From NCBI RefSeq assembly GCF_918741285.1, contig NZ_CAKKNC010000015.1, forward strand, positions 1 through 64,000: a stretch of DNA of 64,000 nucleotides. The letters are read 5' to 3'. The position numbers and the translations under genes are program-made. The stretch is from Sphingobium sp. CECT 9361. Lineage in GTDB: Bacteria > Pseudomonadota > Alphaproteobacteria > Sphingomonadales > Sphingomonadaceae. A model generated the notes under the pieces. That model had not been told where the DNA came from. It was given only the letters and a program-made list of their open reading frames with translations, and did not search any database. Every line of letters begins with the position of its first letter. The first letter of the stretch is position 1. This document shows, in pieces, positions 41,095 to 50,399 of this stretch.

Positions 41095-42426
41095 TCAAAA
41101 ACGGTAGCTAACGCCAACCGCGCCAAGGGTGTTCTTGTAGTCGTAATTGGGCAGATTGGACGTGTTCCAGACTTGCGAGCCACGCAAATCCATCGACAGC
41201 CTCTGGGTCATTGGAATGCTGAGCAGCAGCTCCAGATCAAACCTGTCTTCGTCTCGCTTTTTCAAAGCATCGACCAGGGGATCGGCGGCATCATAGTCGC
41301 TGCGTCGATAGCTTCCGTTGGCGCGCAATAATACGCTCTTCGCCCCCGCTCCGAAGGCATACAGCGCTCCCACCTGGCCGCCAAAGGTTGACCGGCTCCA
41401 ATAGCTGCGATTGGCATCAACATGTTCGAACAGGCCGCCGACGGTCACCCGCATACGGGCGGAGAGCTGTTGCGTCAGATCGAGCGAACCGCTCGTATAG
41501 GTCCCGCCTTGTTCTTCTGCTGTCGGACGGCGACGGGAATTATGAAAATCGCGTTTCTCAACGGAGATCTGCCCGGCGATGTTTGTGACGATAGACGGAC
41601 GAAAGAGAAATTCGATACCGCCCCCTAGGGCTCCAAAATAGCGTGCATGTCCCAGCGCGAGGAACGTGCCCGTAACGACCGGACGAATGAAACCTGTCGG
41701 TGCATTTGCTGGTCCCGTAAAGAAGCGCGGCCCGATGCGGGCGTTCACATATGTCGCATCCAACTCGGTGGTGTCATTATAATTGGTTTGCGAGAGAGCC
41801 ATGTCGGCGACGATGTCGTTTCCGCGCTGACTGTTAAGGCCATATCGCAGCTGCAGCGAACCGCCCAACGAAGCAGAGACGTCCGTTCCGCGCGGAATAT
41901 TAAGGTCGTCACCTGATATGATTATGGGAATGCCTCCAGCGCCCGCCACGCTGACTGCACCAGGTGAGCCATTTGGATTAGATTGTACCTGCGTCCCGGC
42001 AAACAGACTGCCCGATAGCGTGAAGCCGCCCAGCCCTCCGTTGGCGCTGCCCAGGGCAATCCGCGCACGCTCGCGCGCCAATCCCGGCGCATTAGGCGAA
42101 TTCACTGCTTGGCGCAGATACGACTTGGCAAGATCGACATTGCCTGCCCGCAAATACAGCAGCCCCAGTTCCAGTTTGACGTTGTCGAGATCCGGGTTGT
42201 TCTGCAAGACCCGTTCCAACGCCGATATCGCACCGACAATGTTTCCTGCCGCAGCCGCGTCTGCGGCATAGCGGAAAGACTGTTCGGCATCATCGGCATT
42301 GATCTTGGCAGCCGCAGTACTGTCAATTTCCTGAGCGTATAAGCCACTGGAACTAAACAATACTGCCATAACCGCGGATACACAAACACTGCCCCCAAAT
42401 ACGCGCCGCACCGAGCTTCCTTTCAT
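41095..42426 (-). CDS. TPR plus outer-membrane barrel protein (Slam/DUF560-like candidate)
   Basis: The 443-residue protein has a signal peptide (MKGSSVRRVFGGSVCVSAVM, cut near LYAQ), a TPR region (GAISALERVLQNNPDLDNV, YLRAGNVDLAKSYLRQAV) and a barrel from about residue 130 to the terminal SYRF with aromatic ending. A short TPR domain followed by an outer-membrane barrel of about 300 residues is the layout of Slam proteins (DUF560), which move lipoproteins and some soluble proteins to the cell surface. The next gene in the operon encodes a large exported FecR-domain protein, a possible client. The alternative is a generic porin-like assembly factor. Confidence 0.6.
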   Translation of the reverse strand: MKGSSVRRVFGGSVCVSAVMAVLFSSSGLYAQEIDSTAAAKINADDAEQSFRYAADAAAAGNIVGAISALERVLQNNPDLDNVKLELGLLYLRAGNVDLAKSYLRQAVNSPNAPGLARERARIALGSANGGLGGFTLSGSLFAGTQVQSNPNGSPGAVSVAGAGGIPIIISGDDLNIPRGTDVSASLGGSLQLRYGLNSQRGNDIVADMALSQTNYNDTTELDATYVNARIGPRFFTGPANAPTGFIRPVVTGTFLALGHARYFGALGGGIEFLFRPSIVTNIAGQISVEKRDFHNSRRRPTAEEQGGTYTSGSLDLTQQLSARMRVTVGGLFEHVDANRSYWSRSTFGGQVGALYAFGAGAKSVLLRANGSYRRSDYDAADPLVDALKKRDEDRFDLELLLSIPMTQRLSMDLRGSQVWNTSNLPNYDYKNTLGAVGVSYRF

Positions 42427-42561
42427 ATGGAACTGAGCACAGAAACGGTCGCGCGACCCCCCGCCGACTCTTTTAGCCCTCGCCTTTGCGGCGATTTCAT
42501 TAATCTGTAGATGAGAATGTAAATAATTCGCAAGCAAGATCTTACAGTTTGTTTCTGGTTC
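42427..42561. promoter_or_regulatory. Divergent promoter region
   Basis: The 135 bases between the divergent barrel and CHAT genes are AT-richer than the genes, with TAAATAATT-like stretches near 42519-42530. They must drive both transcription units. No operator can be named. Confidence 0.45.
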
Positions 42562-45500
42562 ATGATACGGATGGCAATGCGAGGACGGCGAACTCTCTCC
42601 CTTTTCTGCGCAGCGTGCTTGGCGGAACCCTCCGTCACATACGGTAATCCTGTTGATCTTATCACAGCAGCGCGTGAAAGTGCCGCCCGTTGCGACATCA
42701 CCACGGCATATGGCCTGAGCGTCGCAGCGCTCGCCGAAGCGCAGGATCAGTGGCGTCCTGACGATGCGCGCTTCCTTATAGCCCATCAAGATATTGCCAC
42801 GTTCGCCAATCGTGGACTTGATTTCAAGCGAGCCGAAGACAGTGCACGAATTGCGCTGGGTTTCGCCACGCGCAAGGCGACTCCAAATGCACTGGAAAAG
42901 GCGCTGGTCACACAGAATCTTGCAGTCGCACTGGCCGGGCAGGGAAAGCGCACCGAAGCGGCGATATTATTTGCACAACTCGTTGCAGAGATGGCCAAGT
43001 CGGGTACGCCCGAGATGATAGCCAATGCCGAGCTTGCCTATAGCGACTTCGAATATGGAGCCGGTCGTCCGTCTAGCGGTTTGCACCATGCGCAGAAGGC
43101 TGCAGCCGTTGCCGCAACGAATGCCATCGGCCCCGATCTAAAGGCGAACATCCTCCTTCGGTTGGCCGCTGCCTATCGCCGTGCTTTGCTGTTCGATAAA
43201 GCCGCACAGGCACTGGCAGATGCACGCCGTTTGGACAGTCGGCTGGGGTCGTCTGCTCGGATTGCATTGATCAATGCTGATGTCGCCTATGAGAAAGGCC
43301 AACTCAATCAGTCGCTCAACGCGATTAGTGACATCGAACAATCGGCCCCGGCCTTTGACGCTTGCGATCCGACGTTGATGGCCGACGTTGCACAGCGTCG
43401 CGGTACTTTACACATGGTCCGGCGCGAACTTCCCGAAGCCGCCGCTGCATTTACCACAGCGTTAGCCCTGCTGAGCAAAATCAAACTTAACGACAATCAG
43501 CGCAGCGGAGAAATCACCTACGGGCTTGCCATCATATCGGGAATGTCGCGAGACTTCGATCAATCTGCGCGCCTCTTTGATAGCGCGGGCGCTTCCTTCC
43601 GCAAAATTTATGGAGGCGACAGCGAAGCAGAAGCGCTCGTGCTAATGGAAAAGGCATTGATGCTTGGCGAAGCGCAACGGGGTGCACAAGCCGTCGCAAG
43701 CGCGCGTGCAGCTCTCTCAATTGTGCTGGGCAAGGTTGAGCAGGGGCCGCTAACCCGTGCTTACGCACATGCATCGCTGGGATTGTCGCTCCAAAAGACC
43801 GGCCATGTGGCTGAGGCGGAAAGCGAGCTGAAGATGGCCCTGTCGGCTTTCGAACAGGCACGCGGCGCCAAATCGTTCGACCTTGGGCCGGGACTGCGTG
43901 CTCTGGGCACAATGGCGCAAGATCAGGGTAATCTTAGAGCCGCGGAAGCATATTTCATGCGGGCGCTGACGATAGAAAGGCGTTGGGGTGGCGACAGCGC
44001 CCTTTCTTTGGGGACGACCTTATCGAACCTCGCGGGCGTATTGGAACGGCGCGGTGATCATGACCAGGCACTCGCGCGAAGCGCAGAGGCCGTCGAGGTG
44101 CTGCAACGCAGATTGGCGATCGGGGAAGCGCGCCCTTGGAATGACGCACAGGCTGAACGCATCGCGGCGCGTTCCATTCTGACGAATGATCTGGCGTTGG
44201 CGACGTCTGGTCTGAAGCCCGATGACATTAGCGAAGATCCGCAATTGGTAGCGCGCATGCTGGCGACGGCGCAACTCGCCAATGCCACCACAACGGGAGG
44301 CGCCATCGCGCAAATGACGTCGAGGCTGCAAACAGGCAATCCAGCGCTCGGCGCACTTCTTGGGCAACGCAATGATCTATCGGCAGAATGGCGCGCCATA
44401 CAGGATGCGCTCGTTGGCAGTCTTGCGCAAAGCGCCGGCGACGATGACGGGATGCGGGATAGCTTACTGACGCGACAGCAGGCAGTTGCGACACAGTTGA
44501 GCAAAATCGATGGCCAACTCCTTGCCCGCGATGCCAAGCTCGACCTTCTGATCAAGTCTCGCGTCGTCACACTCGCTGCCATTCAGCGCGCGTTGAAACC
44601 CAGGGAAGCGCTGATCAGTTTTACGCCCGACGCCACCGCCACCTTCGTTATCGTGGTGACGCCCACCAGGACCCTGGCTTTTCGTTCCACACTTACGCAA
44701 TCCCGGACTGCCGAACTGGTGGCCAGCGTACGCTCCGCACTTGACCCCAATCGCTGGCGCGCAGAGCTTCCGATATTCGATGTTGAAGCGGCTTATCGTC
44801 TTTATTCGGCGCTGATTGCGCCTGCCGCATCGGCATTAGCGGACATCGATGAATTGATCACGGTTACTGAAGGGCCAATGGCGAGCTTACCGCTTTCCGT
44901 TTTGCTAACCGCACCGCCGCCGGACATCATTGGCGACAAAGGCGAGTATCAATCCCTCCCGTGGCTCGTTCGGCGCTATGCCACAACGACCTATCCCTCA
45001 GTGGCGGCTATTGTCGCACTGCGTACTATGGCTGTCACCACAAACAGCACAAATACCATGTTGGGGGTAGGCGACCCAATTTTCCTCGGCAAGAAAGGCG
45101 GCAGCTTACAAAGTTCGCAAGTCCTGCGCAAACTCGGGCAAACCAGACTGGCAGATGTCAGTATTCTATCTCAGTTGGCCGCGCTCCCTGATACCCGTGC
45201 CGAGCTTACCACGATGGCGCAATCCTTTGGCACGGGGCGCTCACGCCTTATGCTAGGGATAGAGGCTACTGAAGGGGCCGTGCGCTCCACGCCGCTCGAT
45301 GCGTACGGAACGATCGTATTTGCTACCCACGGTCTGGTAGCAGGGGAACTGTCCGGTTATGCCGAACCGGGGCTGGCTCTTACCCCGCCTTCGGTGCCTT
45401 CCGCATCGGATGATGGATTGCTCTCGGCTAGTGAGGTCGCGATGCTGAAGCTGCGCGCGCGATGGGTAGTCCTTTCCGCCTGTAACACCGCAGCGGGCGA

Positions 45501-45762
45501 TGGCTCGCCAAGTGGAGAACCACTTTCCGGTCTGGCAAAATCGTTTTTCTACGCTGGCGCCAGGTCGCTGCTCGTCTCGCATTGGTCTGTCGACTCACAA
45601 GCAGCCGCCCGGCTGACGTCGCAAACAGTGGCGCTTGCAGCTAGCGGGCAGGCAGCAACAAGGGCGCTTCGCGATGCCGAGCTAGCGTTTATCAATGACG
45701 CTGACGGCAGTTATCGCACGCATCCTTTTTTTTGGGCCCCATTTGCCCTGATCGGCGACTAA
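42562..45762 (+). CDS. Exported TPR-CHAT domain protein (caspase-like fold)
   Basis: The 1066-residue protein opens with an export signal (MIRMAMRGRRTLSLFCAACL), followed by long TPR arrays (residues about 40-560, such as YRRALLFDKAAQALADARRL and QGNLRAAEAYFMRALTIERR), a helical spacer and a C-terminal CHAT protease domain. The catalytic dyad is His923 in ATHGL and Cys974 in LSACNTA; SGLAKSFFYAGARSLLVSHW is the family's following block. CHAT is a caspase-related cysteine protease fold. Export is notable because the best-studied CHAT proteases are cytoplasmic. It is divergent from the barrel and FecR genes, a neighbourhood I have seen repeatedly in this type of locus. Confidence 0.85.
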   Translation: MIRMAMRGRRTLSLFCAACLAEPSVTYGNPVDLITAARESAARCDITTAYGLSVAALAEAQDQWRPDDARFLIAHQDIATFANRGLDFKRAEDSARIALGFATRKATPNALEKALVTQNLAVALAGQGKRTEAAILFAQLVAEMAKSGTPEMIANAELAYSDFEYGAGRPSSGLHHAQKAAAVAATNAIGPDLKANILLRLAAAYRRALLFDKAAQALADARRLDSRLGSSARIALINADVAYEKGQLNQSLNAISDIEQSAPAFDACDPTLMADVAQRRGTLHMVRRELPEAAAAFTTALALLSKIKLNDNQRSGEITYGLAIISGMSRDFDQSARLFDSAGASFRKIYGGDSEAEALVLMEKALMLGEAQRGAQAVASARAALSIVLGKVEQGPLTRAYAHASLGLSLQKTGHVAEAESELKMALSAFEQARGAKSFDLGPGLRALGTMAQDQGNLRAAEAYFMRALTIERRWGGDSALSLGTTLSNLAGVLERRGDHDQALARSAEAVEVLQRRLAIGEARPWNDAQAERIAARSILTNDLALATSGLKPDDISEDPQLVARMLATAQLANATTTGGAIAQMTSRLQTGNPALGALLGQRNDLSAEWRAIQDALVGSLAQSAGDDDGMRDSLLTRQQAVATQLSKIDGQLLARDAKLDLLIKSRVVTLAAIQRALKPREALISFTPDATATFVIVVTPTRTLAFRSTLTQSRTAELVASVRSALDPNRWRAELPIFDVEAAYRLYSALIAPAASALADIDELITVTEGPMASLPLSVLLTAPPPDIIGDKGEYQSLPWLVRRYATTTYPSVAAIVALRTMAVTTNSTNTMLGVGDPIFLGKKGGSLQSSQVLRKLGQTRLADVSILSQLAALPDTRAELTTMAQSFGTGRSRLMLGIEATEGAVRSTPLDAYGTIVFATHGLVAGELSGYAEPGLALTPPSVPSASDDGLLSASEVAMLKLRARWVVLSACNTAAGDGSPSGEPLSGLAKSFFYAGARSLLVSHWSVDSQAAARLTSQTVALAASGQAATRALRDAELAFINDADGSYRTHPFFWAPFALIGD

Positions 45763-45995
45763 AAGGGTATATTGTCGCCAGATTCCGCTCGCGCCATCTA
45801 GGAAGGGCAGGGGGCCCCACTGCATCGCAGGAACCAGTCCCTTGAGATGTCCTGCCTGTTTTAACGTACTGCTTACCCGTAGTCGAAAAATACTGATAAA
45901 CTGTGACTTCTGTCTCCTGAAGCCAGCTTCAATGTTTGCAGTTGCGTGCGACAAGTTCGCGTCATGGCAAACAGCGGGAAGGGTAATTCGGCCGT

Positions 45996-48005
45996 TCAAA
46001 GCCGCGCTAAACTGTCCGCCAAATCACTCTGTTTGAAAGGCTTGGGCAGTCTGGGCAAATCCAGTGCAATGCCTTTTGCTTCTGCATAACCTGAAATTAT
46101 CAGCACCCGGACCTCAGGCCTTACTCGGCGTGAATGCAGCGCAAGGTCAGTGCCAGTTATGCCCGGCATCAGATGATCTGTAACAAGCAAATCAATAGTT
46201 TGCGCTCCGTCAAGTAACTGAATCGCCGCCTCGCCGGAATTTGCTTCCAGGACCGAATAGCCCATCTCCCCTAGCATGTGCGCGGTGCTGGCTCGGACCA
46301 GGTCCTCATCATCGACCACCAAAACCACGCCGCGATCTTGCTGAGATATCGCCGCGTCTGGAACCGGCTCCGCCACCGGACAAGCGTCGGTCACGGGAAG
46401 CCAGAGATGGACTGTAGTCCCGCGGCCGATTTCGCTGTCGATAGCCAGGCCACCTCCTAGCTGCGCCGCAAGCCCATGCACCATCGAAAGGCCTAAGCCG
46501 GTTCCCTGGCCAATACCCTTAGTCGTGAAAAATGGCTCGATAGCTTTGGCGACTGTATCCTGGTCCATTCCCGAACCGGTATCGGCAACGCACAGAAGGA
46601 CATATTCGCCCTCTGCAAGCCCAACCGCATTATTCCGGTGAACGGGGCGTTCCTCGACGCTGATGGTCAGAGTGCCTCCTGTCTCCATGGCGTCTCGTGC
46701 ATTGACCGCCAGATTGAGAAGCGCCATCTCGATTTGGTTGGCATCGGCCTTGGCAGGCTTAAGGTCGTCGGCGATGTCGAACAGCACCTGGATACGCGGC
46801 CCACAGGTGCTTATGATCAGATCGCGCATCTCATTGACAAGCGTGCCCACGTTGATGGCCGTGGCCTGTAATGGCTGTCGTCGCGCAAATGCCAGCAGGC
46901 GCTGTACGAGGGTCCGCGCACGGTCTGCCGACTTTATCGCACCCTCTATGAGTCGCTGCTCGCGGTCCGTTCCGACACCTTTCCGGCGCAGGAGGTCAAG
47001 ACTGCCGACTATCGGAGTAAGCAGATTGTTGAAGTCATGGGCAACACCGCCTGTAAGTTGCCCCATGGCTTCCAACTTCTGGGACTGCCGGAGCGCGTCT
47101 TGCGCTAATTCCAGCGCGCGGGTGCGCTCCTGAACACGATCCTCCAATGTATCGTTGAGACGCCGTAACCGATTCTGGCTCTCTTGCAGGGCGTTGTCCA
47201 TTTTTCGGCGTTCGGAAATGTCGTTGAACAAGATGGCCACCCGCGCAGCGGACGGGTCGCCGACACGGAAGGCATAGACGTCGTACCAAATGTCGCCCAA
47301 CGCCTTGGCGTGCTCCTCGAAGCGAGCATGGTCCCCCGTCTTGGCAACGGCGCCGTAGATATCGAACCAATGCTGCTCATGCCCGGGAACCATTGATCGT
47401 ATGGACTTGCCGACCGCGTTCACCAGCCCGGTCTGGCGAACGAATGCCGGATTGGCCTCTACGAACACGTAATCGACCGGCATGCCTTGTGAATCAAAAA
47501 TTACGTCAATGATGCAGAAACCGGCGTCTATCGATTCAAACAGAGACCGGTATTTGGCGGCTCCGCGATGGAGTTCGTCAAGGCGAGACCGCGCATCATA
47601 CTGACGTCGTCGGCCTCGCAAGGCAGATTGCGCCAAACTGACAAGCGTAGTGGGATGAAACGGACGCTCAAGAAAGGTCACATTCCCAAGTATGTCGAGC
47701 AGCCTTTTGGCAGCAGGGTTCCTTTCAATCCCTCCGCCCTTTTGCGTTAGCAGAACAAAGGGAAAATCAGACCATTCCGGTTGCTTGTCCAGCCAGTGCG
47801 CCAAAGGCACAAGATTGGCAGAACGCAGGCCATCCTCGGTCATGAGCGCAAAACCCGCTCCCCTTTCAAGTTCCGATACCAATTCGTCAAGAGAGGAGGT
47901 TACAGCAGATGTAAGTCCTGCATCGCGCAGCAGAGTTGCTGCAATTGACGAATCCCGCCCGCCAGGCGCAAGAATGACGGCTCGCTCCGACAGAAGAAGA
48001 TTCAT
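45996..48005 (-). CDS. PAS hybrid histidine kinase with receiver domain
   Basis: The 669-residue protein is soluble (no membrane helices). An N-terminal receiver-like region (about 1-130) lacks the usual acidic Asp pair. A PAS domain (YRSLFESIDAGFCIIDV to ILFNDISERR), a coiled coil, the H-box with His323 (GGVAHDFNNLL), an ATPase domain (NARDAM, DTGSGM, GTGLGLSM) and a receiver follow (VVDDEDLVRAS, LLVTDHLMPG, KPFK). It starts inside the KaiC-like gene's stop (ATGA at 48002-48005) and is likely its signalling partner. Contrast with the decayed kinase at 536-1657. Confidence 0.88.
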   Translation of the reverse strand: MNLLLSERAVILAPGGRDSSIAATLLRDAGLTSAVTSSLDELVSELERGAGFALMTEDGLRSANLVPLAHWLDKQPEWSDFPFVLLTQKGGGIERNPAAKRLLDILGNVTFLERPFHPTTLVSLAQSALRGRRRQYDARSRLDELHRGAAKYRSLFESIDAGFCIIDVIFDSQGMPVDYVFVEANPAFVRQTGLVNAVGKSIRSMVPGHEQHWFDIYGAVAKTGDHARFEEHAKALGDIWYDVYAFRVGDPSAARVAILFNDISERRKMDNALQESQNRLRRLNDTLEDRVQERTRALELAQDALRQSQKLEAMGQLTGGVAHDFNNLLTPIVGSLDLLRRKGVGTDREQRLIEGAIKSADRARTLVQRLLAFARRQPLQATAINVGTLVNEMRDLIISTCGPRIQVLFDIADDLKPAKADANQIEMALLNLAVNARDAMETGGTLTISVEERPVHRNNAVGLAEGEYVLLCVADTGSGMDQDTVAKAIEPFFTTKGIGQGTGLGLSMVHGLAAQLGGGLAIDSEIGRGTTVHLWLPVTDACPVAEPVPDAAISQQDRGVVLVVDDEDLVRASTAHMLGEMGYSVLEANSGEAAIQLLDGAQTIDLLVTDHLMPGITGTDLALHSRRVRPEVRVLIISGYAEAKGIALDLPRLPKPFKQSDLADSLARL

Positions 48006-49519
48006 TCGCGTTCGTCTTCGAGCAGAGCAGATTTTCCTTTATTACCAACAAAGGTTGGCACGCCGCGCAGTACGCCTTGGAAATCAGTCAGAGGCTCGCC
48101 AAGCCTGATCCCATAGTTGCCGATCCGATATTCACGGATGGTGTCTTCATGTGCGCCCGTACGCTTCTTGATGATGGAGATAGCGCGCCGTACCCGCCCT
48201 AAAGCCTCAAAATAGCGAAGGAGAATAACGGTGTCCGCCAAATAGGTAACATCGACCGGCGAGCGCATGTCGCCCACCAACCCATGCTGAGCGACAGTCA
48301 GGAAGGTCGTCGCCCCCTTGCGATTCAGATATTGCAGCATCTCGTGCATATGAAGGATCAGCGAATTTTCTTCAGGCATCGCCGCCTGATATCCGTTCAA
48401 ACTATCGACTACGACAGTCCGCGCACCATGTGTCTCGACGCAGTTGCGAACGCGTTGCGAGAATTCCCCCGGAGACAATTCGGCAGCATCGACCTGCTCT
48501 ATAATGAGGTCTCCGGCATCAACCATGGCTTGCATGTCAATACCCAGCATCATCGCGCGATCGAACAACAGAGTGATTTCTTCGTCGAAGACGAACATTG
48601 CGGCTCGTTCCCCCCGGGCAATTGCCGCAGTCACGAATGTAAGGACAAGCAAAGATTTGCCGGTGCCTGCCGGTCCTAACACCAGGACACTGGATCCCCG
48701 CTCTACGCCGCCGCCTAAAAGTGCGTCCATTTCCGCAGAGTCGCTTTTGATGACTTCGCGTACAAAAGCATTTTTGTGCTCGGCAGATACCAATCGCGGG
48801 AAGACGCGGACACCACCTGTGTCAATGAGGAAATCGTGGAAGCCGCCGCGAAACCGTCGGCCACGATATTTTATAATGCGAAGCCGACGCCGTTCGGATC
48901 CATAATCGGGGGCCAGTTCTTCAAGTCGGATCACGCCGTGCGCCACGCTGTGGACAGTTTTGTCGGCAACGTCCGCCGTCAAATCATCGAGCATCAGAAC
49001 CGTCGTATTCTTTGTGGAAAAAAAATGCTTCAGCGACAGGATCTGGCGACGATAGCGCAGGGAGCTTTGTGCCAGGAGACGGATTTCCGATAGGCTATCC
49101 AGCACGACCCGGTCCGGCTTTATTCGCTCGAATATCTCGAAAATGCGCCGCGTCGTCTCGCCCAGTTCCAGATCCGACGAGTAGAGCAAACTTTGTTGCT
49201 GCTCCTCATCCAACAGACTTTCAGGAGGGACCAACTCGTGGACCTCGACCCCATCAAGATCCCAACCATGTGACTGTGCGCTCTCTCGCATCTCATCTTC
49301 GGTTTCAGACAAAGTTATGTGGAGCGACCGCTCGCCTTTTGCCGCCCCTTCCATCAAAAATTGCATGGAAATGGTTGTTTTGCCTGTACCCGGACTACCT
49401 TCGAGCAGAAAAACCCGGCCGCGGGTGAGACCTCCCGCCAATATGTCGTCCAGGCCTGCCACACCGGTCAGCGCCAGATCAGTCGATTTATTCACCATTT
49501 TAGCCTTATGTTCTCCCAT
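48002..49519 (-). CDS. KaiC-like double-domain ATPase
   Basis: The 505-residue protein carries two RecA-like KaiC domains. Walker A motifs are GSPGTGKTT (residues 41-49) and GPAGTGKSL (282-290); Walker B strands are RVVLDSL and TVVVDSL. Catalytic Glu-rich segments are ETEDE and FDEE. In cyanobacteria KaiC is the clock ATPase, but stand-alone KaiC homologues like this one lack KaiA and KaiB and usually serve stress or light signalling. No kaiA or kaiB gene is seen here. It sits upstream of, and overlaps, a hybrid histidine kinase, forming an operon of signalling proteins. Confidence 0.88.
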   Translation of the reverse strand: MGEHKAKMVNKSTDLALTGVAGLDDILAGGLTRGRVFLLEGSPGTGKTTISMQFLMEGAAKGERSLHITLSETEDEMRESAQSHGWDLDGVEVHELVPPESLLDEEQQQSLLYSSDLELGETTRRIFEIFERIKPDRVVLDSLSEIRLLAQSSLRYRRQILSLKHFFSTKNTTVLMLDDLTADVADKTVHSVAHGVIRLEELAPDYGSERRRLRIIKYRGRRFRGGFHDFLIDTGGVRVFPRLVSAEHKNAFVREVIKSDSAEMDALLGGGVERGSSVLVLGPAGTGKSLLVLTFVTAAIARGERAAMFVFDEEITLLFDRAMMLGIDMQAMVDAGDLIIEQVDAAELSPGEFSQRVRNCVETHGARTVVVDSLNGYQAAMPEENSLILHMHEMLQYLNRKGATTFLTVAQHGLVGDMRSPVDVTYLADTVILLRYFEALGRVRRAISIIKKRTGAHEDTIREYRIGNYGIRLGEPLTDFQGVLRGVPTFVGNKGKSALLEDERE

Positions 49520-50399
49520 ACCGGCTACGACGTGAAACCGGTGCCAGCACAGAAATACAATCTCGTGCCAACTGAGATACGCTTAAGTGGCATTTTGGCT
49601 GCATCGGATCCATAAAAGCTCATTCTATCGCGCCTAGGCTCTTAGGCAATATAAGCCGTCGCTTTTGGACCATCCCGTTGCGTCCTGCCGGTACCGACGA
49701 TGCATCCAAGAATGGCCAATATGTTGATTTGCCCGACTGCCTTGCTGGATTTGTGAACGGAAGGACCGGCCATATTGCACGAAGGGTTTACTCGCCATTT
49801 TTGTTGAAGGCGGGCATCGCCTCCGACCTCGTCGAGTGGGCTGTCGGTCTTTGGCAATCATCATCAACAGGAAACGGCCTGCGAAAGCAGCGACCAGGAA
49901 AGCGTCACTGATCTGAATGCTCGGTCTGCCGGAACACTTGCTCCCATCATTGCCTTCCAGGGTGAACCCAGAATAGAGGCTCGGCTACAGCGTCACTATC
50001 TCCAGCGTCCAACGTCGCCATTTCCGCACAATTTCGAAAGACTCGTCGCCCCGAGTTTTTTCTTCGACAGTCTCGCGCTGACGGAACCGGCGACATCCTC
50101 TCGCAGTTTGCTGCCTGCCGCAGGAGAGCCTGAAGATGGAAGCGAAAAGACTAGGTAAGAATCAGCAAGCAGATCCGCCGATAGCCCGGACGGGTAGCTC
50201 TCATCAGAAAGTCGCGCCGACATACAACCTTTGCTCATCCGATAAGGAACGACAATGATCAAGGCTGCGCGCAGGAAAGCCGATCGCAATCTCGCTGAGA
50301 TACCCGCATTGGGCCATGGTGATCCTCTGGGCGAAGACGGGTTTTGAGCCGGTTTGCTGTCTGGTCACCGCAGGTCGACGCCTTCAAGGCTGCAGCAAG
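49520..50399. other. Intergenic stretch between the kaiC-like and mfd-like genes
   Basis: About 880 bases without a supported gene. Several frames of 70-97 codons exist on both strands but have no domain, start signal or composition that argues for them. The two flanking genes are divergent, so both promoters lie here. Confidence 0.4.

Noticed and set aside
49996..50289. Minus-strand frame of 97 residues in the kaiC-mfd gap
   Set aside because: No start signal, no domain and atypical composition; not supported as a gene.
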